From positions 157,371 through 221,370 of the forward strand of contig JBCBJV010000005.1 of assembly GCA_038522945.1 (NCBI GenBank): a stretch of DNA of 64,000 bases, given 5' to 3'. The notes beneath the pieces are model-generated. The model saw only the letters and a list, made by a program, of their open reading frames with translations, was not told the origin of the DNA and did not search any database. The position numbers and the translations under genes were made by a program. Of the stretch, positions 42,520 through 49,708 are shown piece by piece (position 1 is the first letter of the stretch; the number at the start of each line of letters is the position of its first letter). This DNA is from MED-G105 sp038522945. Its GTDB lineage: Bacteria; Pseudomonadota; Alphaproteobacteria; Caulobacterales; Parvularculaceae.

Positions 42520-43207
42520 GATTTGTCGGTGGATCGTCCGTAAACGCTCCAATGGCACCAAAACCCACAACATTGGTTTTGTGAAGCAAGGCCGCATTGG
42601 CCGCAGAGATCCCCCCAAGGGCAAGGGCCGGGACGTCGTTGTCAGCCAAGCCTTTTAACTCTTCAGTCCCGAGGGGGCGCACACCCGGATGGCTCGCAGT
42701 GTCAAAGACGGGCGAGACAAAGATTGCGTCTGCGCCGATGACGTTTGCAGCGTCGCCTTCTCCTGCTGTGTGACATGCGGTCGTGATGATGCCTCTCCAA
42801 CGTGTGCGCAGGGTTTTTGCGTCCGGTGAGGCTGCTTGCCAAGCAGGCAAATGCAATCCGTCGGCATTGAGCGACCGCGCAAGTGCCTCGTCGCCAGCAA
42901 GGATGAAGACGACGCCAGACTGCAGGGCAAGTTCTCTGCAGTGTCTCGCAAGTCCACGTCGGCCGGGATAGTGATAATGCCGGAAGATGAACGCCGTGCC
43001 TGGTACCAGGGCTCTGATAAGGGCAGCTGGGTTAGGGAGCTGCGCCTCGTCACTGAAGCAGGCAAGACAAAATGGTGCTCGTCGCGGGGCTCGCCTTGAG
43101 GCTAGCGCGCGCGCAGCGACATGTAAGGCACGTGCATTTTGTCGGTAACCGATGGTATCGTCCTTCCCTATGACTGAGCGAGACCCAAACGCCGCCTCTG
43201 AACCCAC
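42494..43207 (-). CDS. Thiamine phosphate synthase-like (ThiE/TenI family)
   Basis: A 237-residue TIM barrel. HLPAWQA lies in the middle, TTACHTAGEGDAANVIGADAIFVSPVFDT near the phosphate site and ALGGISAANAAL near the end, as in ThiE/TenI. The first ~35 residues are poorly conserved, so the start is unsure. The usual pyrophosphate-binding GxHLGQ is changed to GLHLPAWQ, so it may be a TenI-like variant rather than true ThiE. It overlaps holA (3') and the start of the YggS gene (5'). Confidence 0.75.
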   Translation of the reverse strand: MGSEAAFGSRSVIGKDDTIGYRQNARALHVAARALASRRAPRRAPFCLACFSDEAQLPNPAALIRALVPGTAFIFRHYHYPGRRGLARHCRELALQSGVVFILAGDEALARSLNADGLHLPAWQAASPDAKTLRTRWRGIITTACHTAGEGDAANVIGADAIFVSPVFDTASHPGVRPLGTEELKGLADNDVPALALGGISAANAALLHKTNVVGFGAIGAFTDDPPTNPIAPVKLV

Positions 43208-43880
43208 CGCTATTGATCCGTATCAAAACCTTCTGGCGATCAGGCAAGAAATTGCTGATGCGGTGAGTGGTATAGCCCGTGAGCCTCAGGATATCACGAT
43301 CGTTGCGGTCACCAAAAAGCACGGGGTCGAGCGGATCTTGCCCTTGCTGGAAGGAGGCCACCGGGTCTTCGGAGAAAACCGTGTTCAGGAGGCACAAGGC
43401 AAATGGCCTGACTTGCGCCCCCGCTACCCGGACTTAACGTTGCATCTGATTGGGCCTTTGCAATCGAACAAGACCGCCGATGCGGTTGCTTTGTTTGACG
43501 TCATCGAAACCGTCGACCGCCCAAAAATTGCCAATGCCATCGCCACTGAGTGCGCCCGCCAGAACCGATCCGTGGACGTTTTCATTCAGGTCAATACCGG
43601 CGATGAGCCCCAGAAAGCGGGCGTCCGTCTGGAAGACCTTGAAGCGCTCGTCACACTTACCCGGGATGAGTTGAGCCTGCCGCTGAAAGGTCTGATGTGC
43701 ATTCCGCCGGTGGACGAGGCACCAGCGCCTCATTTCGCATTATTGGCCAAGTTGAGCGATCGTTATGGGCTTGTGGGCCGGAGTATGGGGATGAGCGGTG
43801 ACTTTGCGATCGCCGCTAGTCTCGGCGCGACCCATGTGCGGATCGGGACCCAAATCCTGGGGCCGCGGCCGCCCACGTAA
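43170..43880 (+). CDS. PLP-homeostasis protein, YggS/PROSC family
   Basis: A start at 43170 is chosen; an ATG at 43152 would add six residues. The 236-residue barrel has the PLP-Lys region ITIVAVTKKHGVERI, then FGENRVQEAQGKW, LHLIGPLQSNK and LSMGMSGDF-like SMGMSGDFAIAASLGATHVRIGTQILG, all YggS marks. It stabilises PLP and affects amino-acid pools. The 5' end overlaps the divergent ThiE-like gene. Confidence 0.92.
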   Translation: MTERDPNAASEPTAIDPYQNLLAIRQEIADAVSGIAREPQDITIVAVTKKHGVERILPLLEGGHRVFGENRVQEAQGKWPDLRPRYPDLTLHLIGPLQSNKTADAVALFDVIETVDRPKIANAIATECARQNRSVDVFIQVNTGDEPQKAGVRLEDLEALVTLTRDELSLPLKGLMCIPPVDEAPAPHFALLAKLSDRYGLVGRSMGMSGDFAIAASLGATHVRIGTQILGPRPPT

Positions 43881-43925
43881 GCGTTAAAAACCTCTCCGCC
43901 GCCATCTCGCGGGTCACCTCGCGAT

Positions 43926-43964
43926 CTTGTAACGGACAAGTGAGGCTGTTGTTATTTAACAACA
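43926..43964. repeat. Two adjacent dyads upstream of the response-regulator gene
   Basis: CTTGT-AACGG-ACAAG (43926-43940) and TGTTGTT-ATTT-AACAACA (43947-43964) are both perfect inverted repeats, 6 bp apart and about 60-90 bp before the ATG at 44023. They may be operator sites or a leader hairpin. Confidence 0.45.
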
Positions 43965-44022
43965 ATACCGCGTATGGGTAGGACCGGTCTTTGAGATTGG
44001 ACCCCACTAAGAGAGAGACAAA

Positions 44023-44715
44023 ATGACAAGGGCAAGAAAGATTCTTTTGGTCGACGATGACGACCTGCTCCGTGACACGCTGCTGGAACAATTCAGCCTC
44101 CATGACGATTTCGCCGTTGAGCCGCTGACCAACGCCCAGGCCGCCATTGAACGCACCAAAGAAGAAGCACACATCGATCTTGTCCTCCTGGATGTGGGCC
44201 TGCCCGATATGGACGGGCGAGAGGCATGTCAGGTGATGCGCAAGAACGGCTTTAAGTCGCCGGTCATCATGCTCACCGGGGCTGACAGTGATGCCGATCA
44301 GGTGCTGGGGTTAAACTCCGGTGCCAATGACTATGTCACTAAGCCGTTTAAGTTTGCGGTGTTGCTTGCCCGGGTGCGGGCGCATCTGCGCAGCCACGAA
44401 CAGAGCGAAGACGCCGTCTTCAAGATTGGCCCTTATGAATTCCGCCCATCGGTGAAAATGATGGTGACAGGTGAAGACAAGAAAATCCGCTTGACCGAAA
44501 AGGAAACATCCATCTTGAAGTTTCTCTATCGCGCAGGCGGCAAGCCTGTGACGCGCGATACGCTTCTGGATGAAGTGTGGGGCTATAACTCCGGGGTGAC
44601 GACCCATACCCTTGAGACCCACGTCTACCGTCTCCGCCAGAAGATCGAGCCGGACCCTTCCAACGCATCGATCCTTTTGACCGAAGGCGGTGGGTACAAG
44701 CTAGCTATTGCCTAA
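44023..44715 (+). CDS. cenR: OmpR-family response regulator, probable CenR
   Basis: A 230-residue two-domain regulator. The receiver has DDDD acidic pocket, acceptor Asp in VLLDVGLPDMDG, Thr in VIMLTGADS and Lys in YVTKPFKF. The C-terminal winged helix shows RLTEKETSILKFLYRAGGKPVTRDTLLDEVWGYN. CenR (cell-envelope regulator) is encoded close to parAB, leuS and the origin in Caulobacter, so synteny suggests cenR. No kinase is adjacent. The symbol is inferred from location. Confidence 0.7.
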   Translation: MTRARKILLVDDDDLLRDTLLEQFSLHDDFAVEPLTNAQAAIERTKEEAHIDLVLLDVGLPDMDGREACQVMRKNGFKSPVIMLTGADSDADQVLGLNSGANDYVTKPFKFAVLLARVRAHLRSHEQSEDAVFKIGPYEFRPSVKMMVTGEDKKIRLTEKETSILKFLYRAGGKPVTRDTLLDEVWGYNSGVTTHTLETHVYRLRQKIEPDPSNASILLTEGGGYKLAIA

Positions 44716-44736
44716 GTTCTAGGCCATGACGGGATT

Positions 44737-45081
44737 ATGGCAAAAATAGCGATCTACCATAATCCGCGGTGTTCGAAATCCCGTGAAACCCTTGCCCTTT
44801 TGGAAGAGCAAGGGGTGAAACCAGAAATCGTTCTTTATATGGATAATCCGTTGACGGAAGGAGAGCTATCATTGCTCCTGGTCAAGCTCGGTCTGCGTCC
44901 CTCAGAACTGGTTCGCCGCAAGGAAGCGGTCTTTAAGGACCTTGGTCTTAAAGATGCCAGCGAAGACGCTGTTCTCGCGGCTATGGTCGAAAACCCCAGG
45001 CTCATTGAACGACCCATTGTCGTAAATGATGACAAGGCCGCACTTGGGCGCCCGCCGGAAGCCGTTTTGGCAATCCTTTAG
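44737..45081 (+). CDS. arsC: Arsenate reductase, ArsC glutaredoxin type
   Basis: A 114-residue ArsC. The catalytic Cys is Cys12 in HNPRCSKSRE, with LIERPIVV and GRPPEAVL near the end as usual. It reduces arsenate with glutathione/glutaredoxin. No other arsenic genes are near. Its last four bases overlap the convergent membrane-protein stop. Confidence 0.92.
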   Translation: MAKIAIYHNPRCSKSRETLALLEEQGVKPEIVLYMDNPLTEGELSLLLVKLGLRPSELVRRKEAVFKDLGLKDASEDAVLAAMVENPRLIERPIVVNDDKAALGRPPEAVLAIL

Positions 45082-45416
45082 GAAGGGCCCTTCATTCTAG
45101 CGGCGGTGTCCAAAGCCCACTTGCCGAGTATTACGCTGACGATGACCCGTGCCGGGAAATAGATCAAAGCGGGCAGACCAAAGAGCCAGACCACAAATGG
45201 CTCTGGAAACAAAAATTCGGCGACAGCGCGGATCCAATAGAGAAAGGGTAGGTGCTCGCGCAAATGCGTATCTACGCTGAGCGTCATGGGCGCTTGGTCC
45301 GTGATCACAAGAATACACAATAACCCTGCAATGAAGCCGTCGAACAGACTGCCGACCAGCGACAACCATCCAATCCAAAGTAAAAACGTGCGCACGACCT
45401 TTTCCTTCCGATCCAC
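45078..45416 (-). CDS. Small integral membrane protein, unknown
   Basis: A 112-residue protein with three hydrophobic segments (TFLLWIGWLSLVGSLFDGFI, GLLCILVI, and LFGLPALIYFPARVIVSVIL). The N- and C-termini are basic, suggesting a defined topology. I do not recognise the family. It follows the photolyase gene by 51 bp on the same strand and may be in the same transcript. Confidence 0.55.
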   Translation of the reverse strand: MDRKEKVVRTFLLWIGWLSLVGSLFDGFIAGLLCILVITDQAPMTLSVDTHLREHLPFLYWIRAVAEFLFPEPFVVWLFGLPALIYFPARVIVSVILGKWALDTAARMKGPS

Positions 45417-45467
45417 TTAAAGGCAAGGTCGACGGGAAGAAGGATTTGGTTCAAACCAGCACGCCAA

Positions 45468-47015
45468 TCAAATACGCTCGCCCCGATCCAATTTTTCCAA
45501 AAGATGCTGCGCTCTCGTGCGATACGCCCGCTGTTTGGCCCCGTCCATGCGTTCCCAATTACGGTAAATCTGGCCAAGTCTTGCATTATTGCCGAGGGTT
45601 TCTTGGTGGCGTGCCAGGAAATCCCAGTAGAGTGAGTTAAATGGACATGCGTTTTCTTCGGTTTTCTTCGAGACTGAATAGCTGCAACCTTTGCAATAAT
45701 CAGACATGCGATTGATGTAGGCCCCGCTTGCCGCATAGGGCTTTGAGCCGAGCAAGCCACCATCGGCAAAGAGCGCCATCCCTACAACATTCGGGGCTTC
45801 GACCCACTCATAGGCATCGGCATAAACAGCGAGATACCATTCGTGTACCTCATGAGGGTTGATACCCGCGATCAGGGCAAAAGTGCCGGTCACCATCAAT
45901 CGCTGGATATGGTGCGCGTACGCTTCTTCTTTTGTCTGAGTAACTGCTGCGCCCACACAAGCCATGTCGGTTTCTCCGGACCAATAAAAGTCAGGAAGCT
46001 CACGGTCATGACCGAAGAAGTTTCGGGTGACATAGTCTGGCCCTTCGCGCCAGTAGATGCCTCGGACAAATTCTCGCCAACCAATGATCTGGCGGATAAA
46101 GCCTTCAACGGCATTCAAGGGTGCGCGATTGTCATTGTACGCCGCTTCCACTTCCTGGCACACATGGAGCGGATCCAAAAGGCCGATATTGATGTAAAGC
46201 CCAAGGAGTGAATGATAGAGGAATTTCTCTGTACCCACCATCGCATCTTGGTAGTCACCAAAGAGCGGCAGGGCTTCGTCAATGAAACGATCGAGCGCTT
46301 TCAGGGCATCATCCCGGGTGACCGCAAACCAAAAGGGGTCGAGATCGCCGAAGTGATCGCCAAATTCCTCATCAACCAGCGTAAGGACCTCTTTGGTGAT
46401 CGCATCAGGCTCAATGCGAAGCGCGTCCGGGGGATCAAGACCCTCTTTGGGCGGTTTGCGGTTTTCCTGGTCGAAATTCCATTGTCCGCCGACAGGGTCT
46501 TCCCCGTCCATGAGGAGACCGGTTTTCCGACGCATCTCGCGATAGAAGTACTCCATGCGCAGCGCCTTGCGGCCTTCCGCCCACGAAGAAAATTCCTCAT
46601 TGGTACATATAAATCGGTCGTCGTGGAGGATTTCGACCGAATATCCGCGTGATTGCCCAAGGTTTTCAAGCTCCCGCACCACGCGCCATTCGCCCGGTGA
46701 TGTTACGATAATGGTCTTGCACCCATGGTTCTTGGCGGCGGCTTTGACCAGGTCAGTGAATGATTTGTACCCGTCATTATAGGTGGCATAATCTACGGTC
46801 CACCCGCCGTGGCGGAGTTCTTCTGCAAAATGGCGCATGGCTGAAAAAACAAACGCAAGCTTCTTCTTGTGATGGCGCACGTAGGAGGCTTCCGCCTTTA
46901 GCTCGCCCATAACAATGATATCAGATGATTTATCGCCAGCTTCCAGCGAGGAGAGGTCTGTTGAAAGCTGGTCTCCCAGCACGAGGATCAGTCTTTTTGC
47001 CTGAGCCGTCACCAT
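45468..47015 (-). CDS. FeS-type bacterial photolyase/cryptochrome-related protein
   Basis: A 515-residue protein of the cryptochrome/photolyase-related FeS-BCP group. The N-terminal part resembles the antenna domain (LILVLGDQLSTDLSSL); the C-terminal half has WREFVRGIYWREGP and NPHEVHEWYLAVYADAYEWVE typical of the FAD part. Cys at about 353, 440, 443 and 456 (MACVGAA, YCKGCSYS, ENACPF) match the four ligands of the [4Fe-4S] cluster in PhrB. It probably repairs (6-4) photoproducts. Overlaps the SDR gene by seven bases. Confidence 0.9.
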   Translation of the reverse strand: MVTAQAKRLILVLGDQLSTDLSSLEAGDKSSDIIVMGELKAEASYVRHHKKKLAFVFSAMRHFAEELRHGGWTVDYATYNDGYKSFTDLVKAAAKNHGCKTIIVTSPGEWRVVRELENLGQSRGYSVEILHDDRFICTNEEFSSWAEGRKALRMEYFYREMRRKTGLLMDGEDPVGGQWNFDQENRKPPKEGLDPPDALRIEPDAITKEVLTLVDEEFGDHFGDLDPFWFAVTRDDALKALDRFIDEALPLFGDYQDAMVGTEKFLYHSLLGLYINIGLLDPLHVCQEVEAAYNDNRAPLNAVEGFIRQIIGWREFVRGIYWREGPDYVTRNFFGHDRELPDFYWSGETDMACVGAAVTQTKEEAYAHHIQRLMVTGTFALIAGINPHEVHEWYLAVYADAYEWVEAPNVVGMALFADGGLLGSKPYAASGAYINRMSDYCKGCSYSVSKKTEENACPFNSLYWDFLARHQETLGNNARLGQIYRNWERMDGAKQRAYRTRAQHLLEKLDRGERI

Positions 47016-47716
47016 TCGATTGGCTTTCCGTCATACGCAAAGAATCCACCGGTATCGTCCGTAGACAGCTCATCGAGCGTCGCCAGCATCTGCCTGGCGC
47101 CGTCCTCCGGGCTCGCCGTATATCGGCCTCTGGCAAACTTCCGGGTGAGATCCGTTTCAATGGTGCCCGGGTGAAGGGCGACCATAATGGCCTCGGGGTG
47201 CGTGCGTTGAACCTCAACTGATGCGCACCGGATCACCTGATTAAGGGCCGCTTTTGATGCGCGATAGCTAATCCATCCGCCGAGCCGGTTATCCCCGATG
47301 GAGCCTACTCGGGCGGAAAGGGACGCAAAGACCGCGCGCCGGTCCTTTGCCAACAAAGGGGCAAAGTGTTTGATCGCCAGCGCGGCCCCAATCGTGTTGA
47401 GGCGGAAGATTTTTTCCATACGTGAGGGGTCAATCGCTGAAAACGACTTTTCCGGCCCTGCTTCATCAATAGCCAGAACGCCGGTGGCATTGACGATGAG
47501 ATCGATGCCCCCGGCTTTCGACGAGAGTGTATCGATCCTTGAGGCCGCTGCGGTGACTTGGTTTTCCGAGGTCAGATCAAGGCCGTCGATCGATCGGCTC
47601 AAGGTCAAAACCGACCAAATGTCGTCACGTTGTTCAAGGGCAGCAACAAAGGCGCTGCCAATGCCGCCAGAGGCCCCGAGTATCAGGGCCGTGTTGCGTT
47701 TTTCAGGGTTTGTCAT
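47009..47716 (-). CDS. Short-chain dehydrogenase (SDR)
   Basis: A 235-residue SDR. NAD(P) binding is ALILGASGGIGSAFV, NATG follows, and the catalytic Tyr-Lys is YRASK after ASLSARVGSIGDNRLGG. Substrate is unknown. It is translationally coupled to the photolyase gene, a pairing seen in several proteobacteria, but no link in function is established. Confidence 0.9.
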   Translation of the reverse strand: MTNPEKRNTALILGASGGIGSAFVAALEQRDDIWSVLTLSRSIDGLDLTSENQVTAAASRIDTLSSKAGGIDLIVNATGVLAIDEAGPEKSFSAIDPSRMEKIFRLNTIGAALAIKHFAPLLAKDRRAVFASLSARVGSIGDNRLGGWISYRASKAALNQVIRCASVEVQRTHPEAIMVALHPGTIETDLTRKFARGRYTASPEDGARQMLATLDELSTDDTGGFFAYDGKPIEW

Positions 47717-47770
47717 GCCCGGTGTACGGGCAGGCTGGTGAATTAGATGGACGGCATTTTCAGCAAATGC

Positions 47771-48256
47771 TTACTTCAGGATACCGCGGTATGACACTGA
47801 ACCCGATTTGCCAACTTCAAGCGAAGGGATCACCCACTGAATATGAGTAATGTCCGCGCTTTTAGCCGGACGTTGCTCGCCGTTTTCGTCAACGAGCAGT
47901 CGGCCACGGGCAACAAATGTCGCGCCACCGTCTGCTGAGAATGCAGCGGCGATCTCAGATCCGGTGATAGAGCCTTCGATATAGTCGATCACGTCCGGTA
48001 CGGGCATCACGAGTTTCACGTTTTCTGCCGCGTCGGGTCCAGAATTGGAGTAATCGAGCCGATAAATGACTTCCTCGCCGGGGGTCACTTTTTCCGCCTT
48101 GACGCGTGTGATGACCTGCTTGCCTGAGGCGTCGTTCTCAACCACCTCTTTCATGACAGTTTGAGTGGCCGTCACCTCTGCGTGCGCGGCGGCCGGCAAA
48201 AGTGAGACCGGCACCATTACGGTGAACAGCGTGAAAGCAGAAGCAGCGAGTTTCAT
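47771..48256 (-). CDS. DUF11-type secreted protein
   Basis: The start at 48256 gives 161 residues with a signal peptide (KLAASAFTLFTVMVPVSLLPAAAHA, cleaving near AHA/E). The mature part has one DUF11-like Ig-type repeat: EKVTPGEEVIYRLDYSNSGPDAAENVKLVMPVPDVIDYIEGS, then an ending SGSVSYRGILK. It is divergent from the next DUF11 gene across an AT-rich 230-bp gap, and the two may share regulation. Confidence 0.75.
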   Translation of the reverse strand: MKLAASAFTLFTVMVPVSLLPAAAHAEVTATQTVMKEVVENDASGKQVITRVKAEKVTPGEEVIYRLDYSNSGPDAAENVKLVMPVPDVIDYIEGSITGSEIAAAFSADGGATFVARGRLLVDENGEQRPAKSADITHIQWVIPSLEVGKSGSVSYRGILK

Positions 48257-48486
48257 CGGCACATTCCTAGATAGCAGTTACACTATAAGGTTGTGCGTAG
48301 GTGGAAATGGTGAATAACACCTTAACCCCATCCGACAAAAGACATTCAAACACGTTCATTTACTCTTCATTACTGATAACAAATAGTAAATAGGTAATAT
48401 TAATTTGTATTGAACGAAAGATATTAGAAAGTCTTTTACCTAAATGTATTTTCTTCAACCTTGCAAGAAGTGCAAGGGGAATTGCA
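48257..48486. promoter_or_regulatory. AT-rich divergent promoter region of the DUF11 genes
   Basis: About 230 bp between the two divergent secreted-protein genes. Roughly 48350-48430 is conspicuously AT-rich compared with the rest of the window. It presumably holds two promoters. An open frame on the minus strand through here has no coding character. Confidence 0.4.
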
Positions 48487-49602
48487 ATGCGAACTGTGTT
48501 GAGCTGTGCGCACCGAACAGCTGTATTTATTTCGGTGCTAATGACCTTGGGTATTTTCACCTCCGCTGCCCATGCGGCAGGGACGGATGCAGGTACCCAA
48601 GTAGAGAACACGTTCACCCTCGACTATCAGGTGAACAGTATCTCCCAGACCCAACTCTCCAATACGGCGACACCAACGACCTTTACCGTTGACCGTATTG
48701 TTGACGTTACTGTCACGAGTACCGGCAACACAAACGTGACGCCAGGTGCTACGGGACAGACGCTTGTCTTTAGTGTCCTCAACTCCGGCAACGATAATCA
48801 GGCGTACGAACTGAGTGCCGCCGACGTTGCGAGTGACGATTTCGACGCGACCAGCCTGACCGCAACAGTCTTTGTCGATGATGGCAATGGGACCTTTGAT
48901 GCCGGTGCGGACGGACCAGGCGTTGCCTACACGCTGGGTTCAGGCACGGCGACGGCGGACATCGCACCTGATGCGGTTTTGTTTGTTGTCCTGACCGGCG
49001 ACATCCCGGCATCGGTGACCAACGGCCAGACCGACAGCGTTGTCTTGACAGCCAATTCTCTCAACCCAACTGCGTCTCTTGATGCGTCATACTCCGCAAC
49101 ACCGGGCACGGAAACGGTTGCCGAGACCGGGGCAAACGATCTTCTCAATGAAGCGCAGAACGTCCTGATCGATGGAGCTGGGGTAACGGACGGCGCTAAT
49201 GCTGGTGATTTCTCCGCCCAGGGATCGTTCATTGTCGCATCGGCGGCTCTGAGTGCTTCTAAGGCGGTGTCAGTGATCGCAACGGATGGGGCTGCTATTA
49301 CCTGTGCGACTGACCCGGTCGTTGCAGGCAATCAGTACGCGGCACCAGGCGCGTGTGTTGAATACGTGATTACGGTTGCCAACGATCCGACAGCCTCGGC
49401 CACGGCCACTGACATCAATATATCTGATACCTTGCCGGACGAAGTTGAATTCGTAGCCGCCACCCAGAATAACTTCACGGTGGCCGGTTCGCTCTCAACG
49501 CCGGCAGGGACGTGTACCGCGTCATGTGTTGTCAGTTTGACCGGCGCTTCGCTGGCGACAAACACAACGGCAACCCTGACCATACGCGCCCTGGTTCGGT
49601 AA
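48487..49602 (+). CDS. Secreted DUF11-type repeat protein
   Basis: A 371-residue protein with a signal peptide (about residues 1-30, ending AHAA). The rest is Thr/Ala/Asp/Val-rich and low in Lys and Arg. A late DUF11-like block is GACVEYVITVANDPTASATATDINISDTLPDEVEF, ending with SLATNTTATLTIRALVR. No anchor or sortase motif is seen. It is 106 bp upstream of the giant outer-membrane gene and probably in the same operon, separated by a strong hairpin. Confidence 0.72.
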   Translation: MRTVLSCAHRTAVFISVLMTLGIFTSAAHAAGTDAGTQVENTFTLDYQVNSISQTQLSNTATPTTFTVDRIVDVTVTSTGNTNVTPGATGQTLVFSVLNSGNDNQAYELSAADVASDDFDATSLTATVFVDDGNGTFDAGADGPGVAYTLGSGTATADIAPDAVLFVVLTGDIPASVTNGQTDSVVLTANSLNPTASLDASYSATPGTETVAETGANDLLNEAQNVLIDGAGVTDGANAGDFSAQGSFIVASAALSASKAVSVIATDGAAITCATDPVVAGNQYAAPGACVEYVITVANDPTASATATDINISDTLPDEVEFVAATQNNFTVAGSLSTPAGTCTASCVVSLTGASLATNTTATLTIRALVR

Positions 49603-49633
49603 CTCGGCACACTGCCGATTGATGCAATTCCCG

Positions 49634-49661
49634 GCCGCCGTGTTGCTCGCAGCACGGCGGC
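49634..49661. terminator. Long hairpin between the DUF11 gene and the giant gene
   Basis: GCCGCCGTG (49634-49642) pairs perfectly with CACGGCGGC (49653-49661), and the inner TGC/GCA extends the stem across one wobble. No T-run follows, so partial termination or mRNA processing between the two genes is more likely than full termination. Confidence 0.55.
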
Positions 49662-49708
49662 ATCGTCGTCTTTAAGACCGGGAAAAAGAGCAGCGTTCAG
49701 AGCAAAAT

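Noticed and set aside
48360..48617. 85-residue minus-strand open frame over the DUF11 promoter gap
   Set aside because: Its AT-rich part and overlap with the signal peptide region of the plus-strand gene make it unlikely.
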